Counted from the first letter of the stretch, positions 1-9,566 are shown. The stretch: DNA of 63,978 nt from an uncultured Bacteroidales bacterium (GCA_902801425.1 CADCIQ010000001.1:1-63978), one strand, 5' to 3'. Numbers and translations: made by a program. Notes: a model not told the origin generated them from the letters alone.

Positions 1-81
1 AGACTACAGAGGGCCCAGAAGGAAAATGTATAGTGAATTAAAATTTATTAACAAAATATATTTGGAAAAATCTATAGGAAG

Positions 82-125
82 CGGATTTACAACGGACCTA
101 CAACGGACCTGCATCGGAAGGAGTT
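82..125. repeat. 11-bp phase-locked array, CGGAyyTACAA unit
   Basis: Four consecutive 11-bp units begin with CGGA at 82, 93, 104 and 115. The same unit type recurs 29 kb away at 28968-29010. Units diverge in sequence but no indel breaks the phase. Confidence 0.75.
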
Positions 126-282
126 GAAAGTTCTCGCAAGGCTCAACAAACAAAAACAAGTTCCCTATCTTACCAATCTTTTGCCAAGAGAAAGGCTCGC
201 TTACGCGAATATATTATTTGGAAAGAATTCCGTTTGCGCCTGAGCTTTGCGAAGAAATTAGCAATACATTTTATCAGTAAAT

Positions 283-319
283 TAATTTACTGGTTTAATT
301 TTCTTATAATTTACTTTCT
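283..319. repeat. Orphan copy of the AT-rich repeat flanking the GxxExxY gene
   Basis: By eye 31 of 37 positions match the right-hand repeat of the GxxExxY cassette (62559-62595), in the same orientation. A short inverted partner (about 268-284) lies directly next to it, and there is no nuclease gene between the two. It looks like an empty or collapsed version of the cassette. Confidence 0.6.
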
Positions 320-363
320 ACATCAGGGCGCAAGCCCAGTCTTTTTGGAGCGAAATCGCGACC

Positions 364-643
364 GGTAACAAGTAACAGGTAACAATAAGGATTTTAGTGC
401 ATGGCCAAAAATTTTACGGAATTATTCTAAGGTGTTTATATACCTTATTATATATAGAAATTAAAAATATAGGGCTTCAGCTACACTCATTTCCTTATTG
501 TTACCCGTTACCTGTTACCAACACGTTTTCCGGGATGTCCTGATTTGGTTTACAGTTTGTAGTTGTCATTATACTGCATTCGTTGACATCATACTTGAAA
601 GGTTGTCTAACCCTGCGGTAACAAGTAACAGGTAACAATAAGG
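364..643. repeat. Three copies of a 27-bp heptad repeat (two direct, one inverted)
   Basis: Copies lie at 364-390 and 617-643 on the plus strand and at 493-519 on the minus strand. Each is built of 7-bp units of the form GTAACAR followed by TAAGG. The two direct copies also share downstream TTAGTGCATG. The inverted pairs could form large cruciforms. Confidence 0.75.
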
Positions 644-766
644 AAATTAGTGCATGTATAGCTCGCGAACAAGCAACTACCCCCAACTGAACATGCTCAA
701 TTGGGGGCAGGTATGTGATAAACCCTTATTTCGATAGAAAATAAGAGTCGGGGAGATGCAAGAGAA

Positions 767-3121
767 CTACTTGTTCTTCTTCAAAAGATTAAGCTTTACC
801 TTTGGAGCAAGGGCATTGTTCGTCTTCTCGGTATATTCTGCGAGCTTGAGCTGTGCCGTACCCTTGATGTCTGCAATATTGGCACCAACCATGAAGTCAT
901 AGTTTCCAGCATCGGCTATCCAACGGCTGTTAGCCTCGTCAAAGCTTGCAAGGTCACGCTGGGCGATAGTCATCTGCAAGGTCTGTGTCTCGCCCGGCTG
1001 AAGGAGGCTGGTCTTTGCAAATGCCTTGAGTTCCTTCTCAGGCTTCTCAATAGAACCGTCAGGAGCAGCAACATAAACCTGTGCGACCTCCTTTCCGGCA
1101 ACCTTACCGGTATTCTTCACACTAACGCTGACGGTAATCTTGTCGCCCACCTTCCTGACAGTAGGCTTGCCAAACTCGAATGTGGTATAGCTCAAGCCAT
1201 AGCCGAACGGATAGGCCACATCCTTGTTCCATGTGTCGAAATAGCGATAGCCAACCCATATATCCTCCTCGTGGTTGGTGAAATCACGTCCCTGAATGTT
1301 GTCACGGCTATAGTTGAGCAGAGTCTCATAACCGAACGCAGGCATTTCGACAGGGAAATTACTTGTTGACGGATGATCAGTTGCAAAGATAGGCCATGTC
1401 ATAGTGAGACGGCCTGAAGGACAAACCTTACCAGTCAGAATATCCACCACACTATTTCCGCCCTCCTCACCAGGCTGCCATGCCACGAGGATAGCGTCTG
1501 CAATTCCTCTCCAGCTTGAAGTTTCAATCACGCTACCAGAATTGATAACGACAATAACAGGCTTGCCAGCAGCATGATACTGGGCACTAACGCTCTGGAG
1601 CATCTTCAGTTCAAGTTCGGTAAGACCAAACTCACCTCTGATACTTCTGTCGATACCCTCACCTGCCTGACGGGAGATAGTAAAGATAGCAGCATCAGAA
1701 TTAGCTACCTGACGTGAGATGCAGAGGTCGCTAATCTCGACCTCAGGTACTTTCTGGTCGCCCATGTATGGAGCCTCAAACCAACGGTCAGGAGTACGGT
1801 CAGCCTCAAACTTCAGTTTAGCAAAGGCGATATACTTCTGATAAAGTTCGGTAAGATCAGCAGTTGTTTCAATGCCGGCATTCTTCAATCCTCCCACAAG
1901 GTCGATGATATAAGGAGTATGTACGCAACCAGAACCCACGCCACCAGAAAGGAAATTGTAGGAGCCAGTTCCGAAGAGTGCCACCTTCTTGATATTGCGC
2001 ATAGGAAGGGTGTTGTTGGCATTCTTGAGAAGCACCATGCCCTCGGCAGCAGTCTCACGGGTGATGGCTGCATGAGCCTTGAGATCAGGAGCATCAGACG
2101 CCTTGTAACCAGCAAAATGTGGAGTCTTGACGATGTATTCGAGCATTCTGCGAACGCACTTATCCACATCCTCAATCTTTAGTTTACCGCTATTCACGCC
2201 ATCAACGATATCCTTTACCTGTTCAGGTGAACCCGGTTCCATAAGGTCGTTACCAGCCTTCACCTCATTGATAGTGAAGAGACCTTGACTCTCACGCTTT
2301 CCGATCCAGTCGGTCATTACGATTCCCTTGAAGCCCCATTCATCGCGGAGGATGGTTGTGAGCAGATCATAATTGCCTTGAGCGTAAGTGCCGTTGACTG
2401 AGTTGTATGACGACATGATTGTCCATGGATTACTCTCCTTTACTGCAATCTCAAAACCCTTGAGGTAAATCTCACGGGCAGCACGCTGGCTGAGACGCTC
2501 GTCCACACGAGTACGGCTTGTCTCCTGTGAGTTAACGGCATAGTGCTTTATGCTCACGCCCACTCCCTCGCTCTGCACACCGTTGATATATGCGGCAGCT
2601 ATCTTACCTGTAAGGAGCGGATCTTCACTATAATACTCGAAGTTACGTCCACAGAGAGGGTTACGGTGGATATTGACACCAGGACCGAGGATAACGTCGC
2701 AGTTGTATTCCTTAGTCTCGTTGCCTATAGCCTTACCCACACGCTGTGCAAGGTCGATGTTCCATGTAGAGGCGAGACAAGTGCCAACAGGGAAGCCTGT
2801 AGCATAGAATGTCTTCTGAGTTCCCGGGCGTGTCTGGTCAATACGCACTCCGGCAGGACCGTCTGTGAGGATAGTCTCAGGAATACCAAAGCGCTCAATG
2901 GCTACAGTAGTGCCGGCAGCTCCCGGTACGGTACGTGCAGCAGAACCTGCAACAGCCACAGGCGAGAAGAAATCAAAGAGTCCGCCAACAAGCAACTGGG
3001 CTTTCTCTTCAAGTGTCATTGCGGATATTACCTCGTTGATATTATCCTTTGTAAGCTTAGGCGCTTGCGCCGATGCATTTAGACTCATAACTGTCATTAG
3101 GGTTAAGATTGATTTTTTCAT
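767..3121 (-). CDS. GH3 family beta-glucosidase, exported
   Basis: Glycoside hydrolase family 3 exo-enzyme, probably removing terminal beta-linked glucose or a related sugar from plant oligosaccharides in the periplasm. The frame is open to 3163, but I place the start at 3121 because that methionine begins a signal peptide (MKKSILTLMTV, ending near NASAQ); the extra upstream residues fall in repeat sequence. Visible GH3 features are the N-terminal barrel with KHYAVNSQE and the nucleophile motif VMTDW near residue 270, the second alpha/beta domain with RQAGEG and GxVIETSSW, and a C-terminal fibronectin-III-like domain (DIWVGYRYF, YPFGYGLSYTTF). The length of 784 residues is usual for the BglB/BglX type. 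Substrate specificity cannot be read from sequence. Confidence 0.93.
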   Translation of the reverse strand: MKKSILTLMTVMSLNASAQAPKLTKDNINEVISAMTLEEKAQLLVGGLFDFFSPVAVAGSAARTVPGAAGTTVAIERFGIPETILTDGPAGVRIDQTRPGTQKTFYATGFPVGTCLASTWNIDLAQRVGKAIGNETKEYNCDVILGPGVNIHRNPLCGRNFEYYSEDPLLTGKIAAAYINGVQSEGVGVSIKHYAVNSQETSRTRVDERLSQRAAREIYLKGFEIAVKESNPWTIMSSYNSVNGTYAQGNYDLLTTILRDEWGFKGIVMTDWIGKRESQGLFTINEVKAGNDLMEPGSPEQVKDIVDGVNSGKLKIEDVDKCVRRMLEYIVKTPHFAGYKASDAPDLKAHAAITRETAAEGMVLLKNANNTLPMRNIKKVALFGTGSYNFLSGGVGSGCVHTPYIIDLVGGLKNAGIETTADLTELYQKYIAFAKLKFEADRTPDRWFEAPYMGDQKVPEVEISDLCISRQVANSDAAIFTISRQAGEGIDRSIRGEFGLTELELKMLQSVSAQYHAAGKPVIVVINSGSVIETSSWRGIADAILVAWQPGEEGGNSVVDILTGKVCPSGRLTMTWPIFATDHPSTSNFPVEMPAFGYETLLNYSRDNIQGRDFTNHEEDIWVGYRYFDTWNKDVAYPFGYGLSYTTFEFGKPTVRKVGDKITVSVSVKNTGKVAGKEVAQVYVAAPDGSIEKPEKELKAFAKTSLLQPGETQTLQMTIAQRDLASFDEANSRWIADAGNYDFMVGANIADIKGTAQLKLAEYTEKTNNALAPKVKLNLLKKNK

Positions 3122-3139
3122 AAAAGAGAGAATTAAAAT

Positions 3140-3278
3140 GCCCCTCACCTGCCCTACGGGCATCCTCTCCCCAAGGGGCGAGGAGGAAGTTACCTTTTAT
3201 CGCTTGTGAGGGATTGTTACTAACTTGCTCCCTTGCCCCTCTACGGGGAAAGGGATGGGGAAAGGGGTCGGGGGGGCC
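3140..3278. repeat. GC-rich palindromic repeat, inverted pair
   Basis: Left arm at about 3140-3186 (CCCCTCACCTGCCCTACGGG start) and a diverged right arm at about 3227-3278. They lie between the GH3 start and the isochorismate synthase stop. Same family as 4341-4523 and 63870-63978. Confidence 0.75.
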
Positions 3279-3283
3279 ATTGT

Positions 3284-4324
3284 TTATAGTGTCGTTAATA
3301 TTGTATTCATCTTCCAGTTTGTCTCATTCCATTCAGAGCCGAGGTTAGAGTCCTTGAGGATTCCGCCTCCACCATATACCGTGAGCCTTCCCCCTTGGAA
3401 ATGCGCACATCTGAGATTAACGAAGAGGTTGCTCTCGCTATCCTCGTCAAGCATTCCCACGACACCAGAATAGTAAGACCTATCGTAGCCTTCATACTCC
3501 CTTATGAATGCAGCAGCCTCCTTTGCAGGCAAGCCACAAACGGCAGGTGTAGGGTGAAGGGTCTTTATCAGATTATGGATGATGGGTGATGAGTGCTGGG
3601 TATCGGGTGATGGTGCCAAATGGAACTCAGTCTTGAGATGTACGAGTTGCCCAGCACGCGAAGTGTATGGTCCTTCCTCCTCAAGAATACGGACATAGGG
3701 ACTTACGGATTCACGGATATAGTCTGCTACGATTTCCTGTTCCTTGCGGTTTTTCTCGCTCCACACAATATTCTTCACAGGCACTGTATCAGGAACAGAC
3801 ATAGTACCTGCAAGTGCCATGGTGCGATAGTGATTGCCACTACCAGATACAAGTATCTCAGGGGTACAACCCATCCATACTCCCTCTCCCGGTATCTGTG
3901 CCAGATAAATCATCATGCGAGGGTAAAGGTTGCAGGCACGATGAAAAGCCTCCATAAGCTCAGTCTCATCACCATTCCATTCCCATTCACTCGCGCGGGA
4001 AAGGACGAGCTTTACAAACTCTCCCTTCTGAAGTGCACTCATGAAAGTGGCAAACGCCTTGGCATAAGATGACGGATTCTGAGTGATCTGTATTGGATGA
4101 TGGGTAGCCCCCCCAGCCCCCGAGGGGGAGATTAGTTGTCGGGGTATAGGTGTTGACTGTTGAGCACCTTCAAAGAGAAGCACCCTATGCCTGGATTCAA
4201 GGTCATAGGGAATCATTACGAAGCCTTTTCTGCCTCGTATGTCATCGATAGAATCAAGTCGTGTGACATTATCACATTCGATTCTTATCGCCTCACTTGA
4301 ATATGGAAGTCTGTAAATTACCAT
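3284..4324 (-). CDS. menF: Isochorismate synthase (MenF type)
   Basis: Chorismate-binding enzyme converting chorismate to isochorismate, the entry step of menaquinone synthesis. The family core fills the C-terminal two thirds: FVKLVLSRASE, ALAGTM, KNRKEQEIVADYI, the substrate-loop signature LHPTPAVCGLP, and EGYDRSYYSGVVG with the Mg-binding acidic residues. At 346 residues it is short for the family, mainly at the N-terminus, as is usual in Bacteroidetes. The hotdog thioesterase just upstream supports a menaquinone rather than siderophore role. Odd feature: residues near 65-75 (SPSGAGGATHH) are encoded by a copy of the dispersed GC-rich palindromic repeat, apparently an in-frame insertion. 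Confidence 0.88.
   Translation of the reverse strand: MVIYRLPYSSEAIRIECDNVTRLDSIDDIRGRKGFVMIPYDLESRHRVLLFEGAQQSTPIPRQLISPSGAGGATHHPIQITQNPSSYAKAFATFMSALQKGEFVKLVLSRASEWEWNGDETELMEAFHRACNLYPRMMIYLAQIPGEGVWMGCTPEILVSGSGNHYRTMALAGTMSVPDTVPVKNIVWSEKNRKEQEIVADYIRESVSPYVRILEEEGPYTSRAGQLVHLKTEFHLAPSPDTQHSSPIIHNLIKTLHPTPAVCGLPAKEAAAFIREYEGYDRSYYSGVVGMLDEDSESNLFVNLRCAHFQGGRLTVYGGGGILKDSNLGSEWNETNWKMNTILTTL
4102..4136. repeat. GC-rich palindromic repeat inside menF
   Basis: The sequence AGCCCCCGAGGGGGAGA with its flanks matches the intergenic palindromic repeat family but sits inside the menF frame without breaking it. It encodes the low-complexity peptide SPSGAGG. Confidence 0.65.
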
Positions 4325-4340
4325 AAAAATATAACAAACG

Positions 4341-4523
4341 GCCCCTCACCTGCCCTATGGGCATCCTCTGACACATACTCGGAGATACTCAATCTCCGAC
4401 TTCCCCAAGGGGCGAGGAGGGAAGTATGTATTGTCCCCTCAAAGAAGTCCTCATAACGTAAAAATGTAACTTTTTCCCTCGCCCCCCTGGGGAGAGGGTG
4501 TCCGAAGGACGGGTGAGGGGCCG
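4341..4523. repeat. GC-rich palindromic repeat, inverted pair, interrupted by a hairpin insertion
   Basis: Left arm about 4341-4415, right arm about 4471-4523, between the thioesterase and menF. Compared with the uninterrupted copies (3140, 63870), the left arm carries roughly 33 extra bases at 4369-4401 containing CACATAC followed by an 8-bp stem with a 5-nt loop (4379-4386 / 4392-4399). Confidence 0.7.
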
Positions 4524-4527
4524 CAGA

Positions 4528-4947
4528 TTAGGCTAACACCATATTAGTAACCCTCTCCGTTGAGAGCAACCTACCATCCTCACCTCTGACCTCTACATTC
4601 CAGATATGGGTGGTGCGCCCGATGTGGATTGGTGTTGCCCTTCCTATTACCTTGCCTTCCTTAGCCGACATGCCGACATGATTGCCAGAAACCTGAAGTC
4701 CGCAGATGCGAGCATCATCACCAACAATGGCAAGGCTTCCAGCACCAGCTACCGTCTCTGCCATAGCAAGGGCGGCACCTCCGTGGAGAATGCCGAAATA
4801 CTGTACCGTATTCTCGTTGATAGGCATCTCGGCAAGTACGGATTCATCGTCAGTTGGCAGAAACCTGATACCAAGCGTATGGTTCATAGTCCCTACCAAA
4901 CGAGAGTTGAATATATCACATTGTTCCTGTGTCATTATATCAAACAA
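4528..4947 (-). CDS. PaaI-type hotdog thioesterase, probably DHNA-CoA thioesterase
   Basis: Small hotdog-fold acyl-CoA thioesterase of 139 residues. The family hallmark FGILHGGAALAMAETVAG carries the HGG helix-start and the acidic residue expected for catalysis, followed by the beta-strands VIGRATPIHIGRTTHIW. Its place directly upstream of isochorismate synthase suggests 1,4-dihydroxy-2-naphthoyl-CoA hydrolysis in menaquinone synthesis; this rests on context, because the fold alone also covers phenylacetyl-CoA and other substrates. The methionine at 4935 (MTQEQ) is an alternative start. The downstream gap to menF is filled by an inverted palindromic repeat pair. Confidence 0.8.
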   Translation of the reverse strand: MFDIMTQEQCDIFNSRLVGTMNHTLGIRFLPTDDESVLAEMPINENTVQYFGILHGGAALAMAETVAGAGSLAIVGDDARICGLQVSGNHVGMSAKEGKVIGRATPIHIGRTTHIWNVEVRGEDGRLLSTERVTNMVLA

Positions 4948-5031
4948 CTTTACAAGTGCACCGTTTCATATTTATGAGTGCAAAGATAGCAAAAATTCGG
5001 GAAACAAAAAAGAAAACAGACTAAAAATGGC

Positions 5032-5070
5032 AAAAAAATCCCCCTGATCTTTTTTTAGGAGACCAGAGGG
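5032..5070 (-). terminator. Rho-independent terminator of the CotH-family gene
   Basis: On the minus strand, CCCTCTGGTC pairs with GATCAGGGGG (10 bp with G-U pairs) around an A-rich loop and is followed by a T run. It lies about 30 bases after the stop of the 1280-residue gene. Confidence 0.65.
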
Positions 5071-5098
5071 AAACTACATAATGAAAAGCGTCATTGAC

Positions 5099-8000
5099 TT
5101 ATTTCATAACCTTTCGGCTTCCTGCGGATGACACCTCAATGTAGATGCCACGAGGAAGTGAGCTGAGACTCTTACCAACAAACACACCGTTGAGCGTGTA
5201 GTAAGTTACAGAAGACTGACGGTTGGTCTTGTCTGCGGCAACCTCTGTGATTCCAGTCTCGATTTCATCAGAAATTACATCCATGCCAATGAAAATGTCA
5301 GATGGCTGAATAGAATTGGCGTATGAGATGGTCTGATGATTGAAGAGATAATAACTGTTACCTCCGTCAGGGAAACGACCAACGGTCTGATCGTATGCCA
5401 TAGGACCATAATGGAGAGTATCAGCAAACTCCTTCATCTGAGGATTTGCATCGAAATATGCAGAGTTGTTTGCAACAAATTCATCACTTGAACTGATAAG
5501 TACGAGAGCTCCCTCATCATTGCCCAACTTGAAATTAGCATGAATCTGGGACTGAGCTTCGCGCTTGCTGCACCATACGATGAGATGACCGTGAGCAGGA
5601 ATGATAGCAGCCTCGTCTGTTGGAGCGGCAATCTGATACTTTTCTGGCTTCTTCTCATTATCGCTGATGTAGAGACCGTTGACGTTGAGGTCAAAGTCAG
5701 TAGTATTATAAAGCTCTACCCAGTCATCTTTCTTGAAGAGCTCATTTACAAGCATGTCATTGCCCGCGCTCACCTCGTTGATCTTAATAGGAGCATCAGC
5801 GAAATCAGGAAGTTTTTCAGCATCAGCCTTCTCCCATACGGCAGTAAGGTTGACAGTACCTGTTGATGGCATTTCATACTCCATCTTTCCAGATAGGCAC
5901 TTGCCGTCAGAAGACTTCCAACCTGCGAAGCGGTATCCGGCAGGAGCAACAGCCTTAAGTGTGATTGGTGCGAAGAGTTTGCCTGAGAACTTACCCGTTG
6001 GTACTTCCATGCCATTGACAAGGATTGAAGCGCCCTCGATATTGCTTGCAAGAGTAACGCTCTGAGCAGTATTACTGCCAAGTTTCATATAAGAGCAGTT
6101 CTTTAACTGGGTAATCATAGCATTCTGACGGGAATAGAGTCCGTTGATAAGATCGTTTGCTGTCCATGTAGGATCAACATAACCGCCCTGGCTGAGATAT
6201 GTTGTCATATCACTCACAATCTTCCTTGTGCGATTAGGTTCAAACACAGAACCGGCAATCACACAATAAGCATCGATGAACTTCTTGCGGAAAGTCTCAT
6301 TGCTGAGCATATTCTTGAAGATGGTGACAACCTCAATCTCCTTGTACTGGCGAGTGCCGGAAATCATCTTGTTCTGAGAATAGTCATAGCCCTTGAGCTC
6401 ATTGAAGTTGAAATACTCTTCCTTGAAGAATTCATCAAACGGCTTACTTCTGTTCAGGGCGAAGTCAAGATCGAAGAGCACAAAGCGGAACTTACCGTCA
6501 TTCTGGTCACGATAAGCCTTCACATTGTTGTGTGGCCAGTCGTCAGAACCCAAATACAACTCCGTTGCCATATAGTTGATATACTCATCTATATCCACAA
6601 GCTTGCAAATCTCATTGTAAGACTCTTCGGAAGAAGCAGTCTTCGCAAGCTCATACCACTTGTTGAATGAATCCTTGGTACCTTCCTTCTGCACATAGCC
6701 AGAGTCGGCACAAACCTCAAACTGATCCATAACATCTGAGTCTATACCGTAGTTGGCATAGCCATGATGCTTGTTGTTCGGCTCGCGCATATTGAGCACG
6801 GCATAAGGCATTGCATTGATATACACATGAACAGGCTGCCATGCCTGATGCTCCACGTAGAGTCCGCTTGAAGCTACAACCTGCTGCACAGCTGCATCCT
6901 TGATACGTGCGTTGTTGTCATTACCTCCATTACGTATCTGGAGAGTCTTATGCTTGAGATAGCTCTTACCGTACTCTACAGCAGGATTATCCTTCTCTGT
7001 TCCAAAGAACTGATATGCAAACGTATTGTTGAGCTCGTATGCCTTGCCTGCCTTCAGCTTGAAAGAATGAGGACTCCATGCCCTACTCCATCCGCCGCAT
7101 GCAGAGAAGTCACACTCCTGGGAGATGACACACTCGTTCTTGGTTGTGATATACTCGAAGTTTACAGGACGGTCCCAGTCCATATTTCCGTTGTACATTT
7201 TGTCCTGACCATTTCCCAAGCGGCCGTATTTTGAATACTCAAACATTCCGACCTCAGCTCCGAAGAGATTATCCAGATCTGTCACGACAGATATGATAGG
7301 GAACGGCTCGCTGTCGGTGTTCTTGATATAGGTACGTGTCACAACAGGACTTGCAAGCATTCCATCCTGGAAGAGACGGAAACGATAGGATGTAGAATAT
7401 CTCACGTTGAACTTTCCGTCAGTAGAAACAGCGCCGTTTGTAAGGGTTGGAGTAGTACCGTCAATTGTATAGCGGAGCGTTGCGCCCTCCGGAATATCCA
7501 CCTTTATGTTAAGTGAACCAGAGAAGAGCTTGGCAGGAGTATCAACCTCAGGCTTCTTTAGTTGTTTGGTGCTGAATACCGATGTGGCATTACTTGCCCC
7601 AGGTGTAGGCACATCAGTAGTACCCCATTCGCTGCCGCCGTCCTTTGTAAGAGCGTATGACACGCGACTGATAGCCTCAGGATATGTGACCTCGGCAAGG
7701 ATATTCTCACCGTCAGATACGATTATCGTACCGCCGTCACAATCCAGTTTGTCATTAATCTGACGATATGACTCCTTGGTAAACACCTCAAAGTGGTCGA
7801 AGTTGAGAACTGCATAGCCATGTGCAGGAAGCGGACCATAAGTATCAATCAGACGATGTTTCTTCAGATTAGCGGGATCATCAGACACATAGAGGCCGCC
7901 AAGCTGAACACCCTTATCCGTAGGGTTATAAAGCTCCACCCATGAACCGAAGTTTGTTGAAGGGTCGCGATATACATCCACGTTGGCAGCCATCAACTCA

Positions 8001-8941
8001 TTAATCTTGACATTCTCAGAAGTAGCCGTAGCAGGAGTCTCAACTGTTACCGTACATGATGAATGTGCGCCACCGTTGTCAACCGCAGTCGCATAGATTG
8101 TTGCTGTTCCAGCACTAACACCCGTCACGTTACCTTCCTTGTCCACGGTCGCAACCTTTGTATTGCTTGACGACCAGGTCACACTTGGATGTGTAACATC
8201 TTCCGGTGCGAGAGAATAAGAAATGTGCTTTGTCTCCAAAGGAATAATGGTCAGGTTCGAAGGAGTAAGCGTGATGTCTTTCACCCTGACAGGCTCGCCC
8301 CAATACTCAAGTTTCCAATCGTCGATACAAGTCCAGTCCTGATTAATATGCTGAGACTTGCGTATTCCGATTTTCAGGACACCGTCCTCACCCACCTCGC
8401 ATTGCAAGGTGTTCTTGTAATAGCCGGCAGCAAACCAATAATAGGCAGCCTCCATATTGTCAGGTATATAGAACTGGTATGATGACCATCCCCAGAATTC
8501 CGTCTTGTTTCCTACACCAGCCATACTTCCGCCAAATCCATTTTTATGGATACCTGAGCTTGCAGGAGCGATGGCAGTACTATAGTCATCTATGGATGAC
8601 GTGGCATAGAGTTGTGCGTACTGCTTAGAAGTATCCTTATTTTTATAAAGATTATAGTCTTCTTTTGCAGTACCCATACGGTAGAAAGCCTTGAGGCTCA
8701 CACGATACGTACCAGCCTTGAGGCCGGTAATTGTCTGATAGGTGTTATAGTTCTTGTTGAAATGCTCAGCATTCTCTACAGGGTTATACCCGCCAAGCTT
8801 ATCCCCCTCCCAATAGGAGTAGTCATTTTCAACATACGAAGGATTCTTGACATATTTCTCTGTAATGTCAATCCATTCTTGTTGTGCATTAGCAGCAAAA
8901 GCCTCCAGCACAACCATTGTCGTCAGTAGAATTCGTTTCAT
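5099..8941 (-). CDS. Secreted CotH-family protein with lamin-tail and Big domains and C-terminal sorting tail
   Basis: A 1280-residue multidomain exported protein. In order: signal peptide (cleavage near AANAQQ); a jelly-roll-like N-terminal region with W/Y-rich strands; a Big2 domain (about 215-300, VTWSSSNTKVATVDKEGNVTG); a lamin-tail domain (about 310-445, INELMAANVD, WVELYNPTDKGV); a chitobiase/beta-hexosaminidase C-terminal-like segment (TIDGTTPT); a CotH kinase-like core (about 540-940) with DDWPHNNVKAYR and FDLDFALNR; a Listeria-Bacteroides-type repeat; a second lamin-tail domain (INEVSAGNDML, DWVELYNTTDFDL); and a C-terminal tail LNGVFVGKSLSSLPRGIYI. CotH homologues include atypical protein kinases, but activity here is unproven. 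The tail is shared with the M6 protease at 22073 and suggests a common surface-sorting route. A perfect promoter lies upstream. Confidence 0.88.
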   Translation of the reverse strand: MKRILLTTMVVLEAFAANAQQEWIDITEKYVKNPSYVENDYSYWEGDKLGGYNPVENAEHFNKNYNTYQTITGLKAGTYRVSLKAFYRMGTAKEDYNLYKNKDTSKQYAQLYATSSIDDYSTAIAPASSGIHKNGFGGSMAGVGNKTEFWGWSSYQFYIPDNMEAAYYWFAAGYYKNTLQCEVGEDGVLKIGIRKSQHINQDWTCIDDWKLEYWGEPVRVKDITLTPSNLTIIPLETKHISYSLAPEDVTHPSVTWSSSNTKVATVDKEGNVTGVSAGTATIYATAVDNGGAHSSCTVTVETPATATSENVKINELMAANVDVYRDPSTNFGSWVELYNPTDKGVQLGGLYVSDDPANLKKHRLIDTYGPLPAHGYAVLNFDHFEVFTKESYRQINDKLDCDGGTIIVSDGENILAEVTYPEAISRVSYALTKDGGSEWGTTDVPTPGASNATSVFSTKQLKKPEVDTPAKLFSGSLNIKVDIPEGATLRYTIDGTTPTLTNGAVSTDGKFNVRYSTSYRFRLFQDGMLASPVVTRTYIKNTDSEPFPIISVVTDLDNLFGAEVGMFEYSKYGRLGNGQDKMYNGNMDWDRPVNFEYITTKNECVISQECDFSACGGWSRAWSPHSFKLKAGKAYELNNTFAYQFFGTEKDNPAVEYGKSYLKHKTLQIRNGGNDNNARIKDAAVQQVVASSGLYVEHQAWQPVHVYINAMPYAVLNMREPNNKHHGYANYGIDSDVMDQFEVCADSGYVQKEGTKDSFNKWYELAKTASSEESYNEICKLVDIDEYINYMATELYLGSDDWPHNNVKAYRDQNDGKFRFVLFDLDFALNRSKPFDEFFKEEYFNFNELKGYDYSQNKMISGTRQYKEIEVVTIFKNMLSNETFRKKFIDAYCVIAGSVFEPNRTRKIVSDMTTYLSQGGYVDPTWTANDLINGLYSRQNAMITQLKNCSYMKLGSNTAQSVTLASNIEGASILVNGMEVPTGKFSGKLFAPITLKAVAPAGYRFAGWKSSDGKCLSGKMEYEMPSTGTVNLTAVWEKADAEKLPDFADAPIKINEVSAGNDMLVNELFKKDDWVELYNTTDFDLNVNGLYISDNEKKPEKYQIAAPTDEAAIIPAHGHLIVWCSKREAQSQIHANFKLGNDEGALVLISSSDEFVANNSAYFDANPQMKEFADTLHYGPMAYDQTVGRFPDGGNSYYLFNHQTISYANSIQPSDIFIGMDVISDEIETGITEVAADKTNRQSSVTYYTLNGVFVGKSLSSLPRGIYIEVSSAGSRKVMK

Positions 8942-9030
8942 GTTTATGAAATTAACTGTTTCGATATTGTCTTTTTCTTTACAATAACACCCCCTGTCTC
9001 ACCCTTTGGAAGCAGAGGGTATAACCGGGA

Positions 9031-9062
9031 CAAAATTAGAAAAAAAAAATGACATCACCAAA
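9031..9062 (-). promoter_or_regulatory. Bacteroidetes promoter for the CotH-family gene
   Basis: Reading the minus strand, TTTG (9062-9059), 20 bp, then TAATTTTG (9038-9031). This is an exact match to TTTG-N19-21-TAnnTTTG, about 90 bases before the start codon. Confidence 0.75.
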
Positions 9063-9287
9063 GAATTTTCCTCTTTTTATAACATTTCCCTGTGTTGTTG
9101 GAAAATTTGTATACTTTTGCATTTAGAATGAGTAACAAAAGAAGGATCGATATTCGACAAAATAGATAATTTATTGCATCTTGCCCAATCCTCCGACACA
9201 GACAATATTCGCGTATGGGATAATTTTGGGCTTATGACGAGAATCACATGACAGAATAGATTTTGGGGACGGAGATGGTTCTAATTT

Positions 9288-9408
9288 CCTCCTATGTTCC
9301 TCCTATGATCCTCCGTACCAAAGTCGGTGCAAAGTCGGTGCAAAGTCGGTGAAGAAGCGATTTAATAGCGGAGGTTCATCGAGTTTGGTACGGAGGAATA
9401 GCAGAGGC
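9288..9408. repeat. 11-bp phase-locked array, eleven units
   Basis: Eleven consecutive 11-bp units starting at 9288, with internal near-identical runs (CCTCCTATGTT type, then AAGTCGGTGCA three times, then units ending in GGAGG). The outer parts form an inverted repeat: CCTCCGTACCAAA at 9310-9322 against TTTGGTACGGAGG at 9384-9396. It is noncoding and lies 200 bp upstream of the regulator. Confidence 0.8.
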
Positions 9409-9566
9409 AAAACGATGGCACAACATTCTCAAATATTCTATCCAAGACCTTCTCTTATCTTCTCTTATCAAGTGAGTTCTAACTTTATTATTAAACAAAT
9501 CCGAAAATTTGACATTATTCTTAGTTAATGTATTCATTTTATGCCGTTTTATCGAAAAAAATGAAT

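Larger units (their letters stand above)
1..766. other. Repeat-rich intergenic region without a supported gene
   Basis: I see no convincing coding sequence here; the only longer frame (501-686, minus) spans repeats and lacks any family features. The stretch holds an 11-bp periodic array (82-125), an orphan copy of the AT-rich repeat that brackets the GxxExxY gene (283-319), and three copies of a 27-bp heptad-based repeat (364-390, 493-519, 617-643), the middle one inverted. The left edge of the window may lie in the 3' flank of an unseen gene. Confidence 0.6.

Noticed and set aside
501-686. 61-codon minus-strand frame near the left edge
   Set aside because: Composed largely of the inverted heptad repeat and flanking noncoding sequence; no supporting features.
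9288-9408. CRISPR array
   Set aside because: Units are 11 bp with no spacers of 25-40 bp, they drift in sequence and no cas gene is present.
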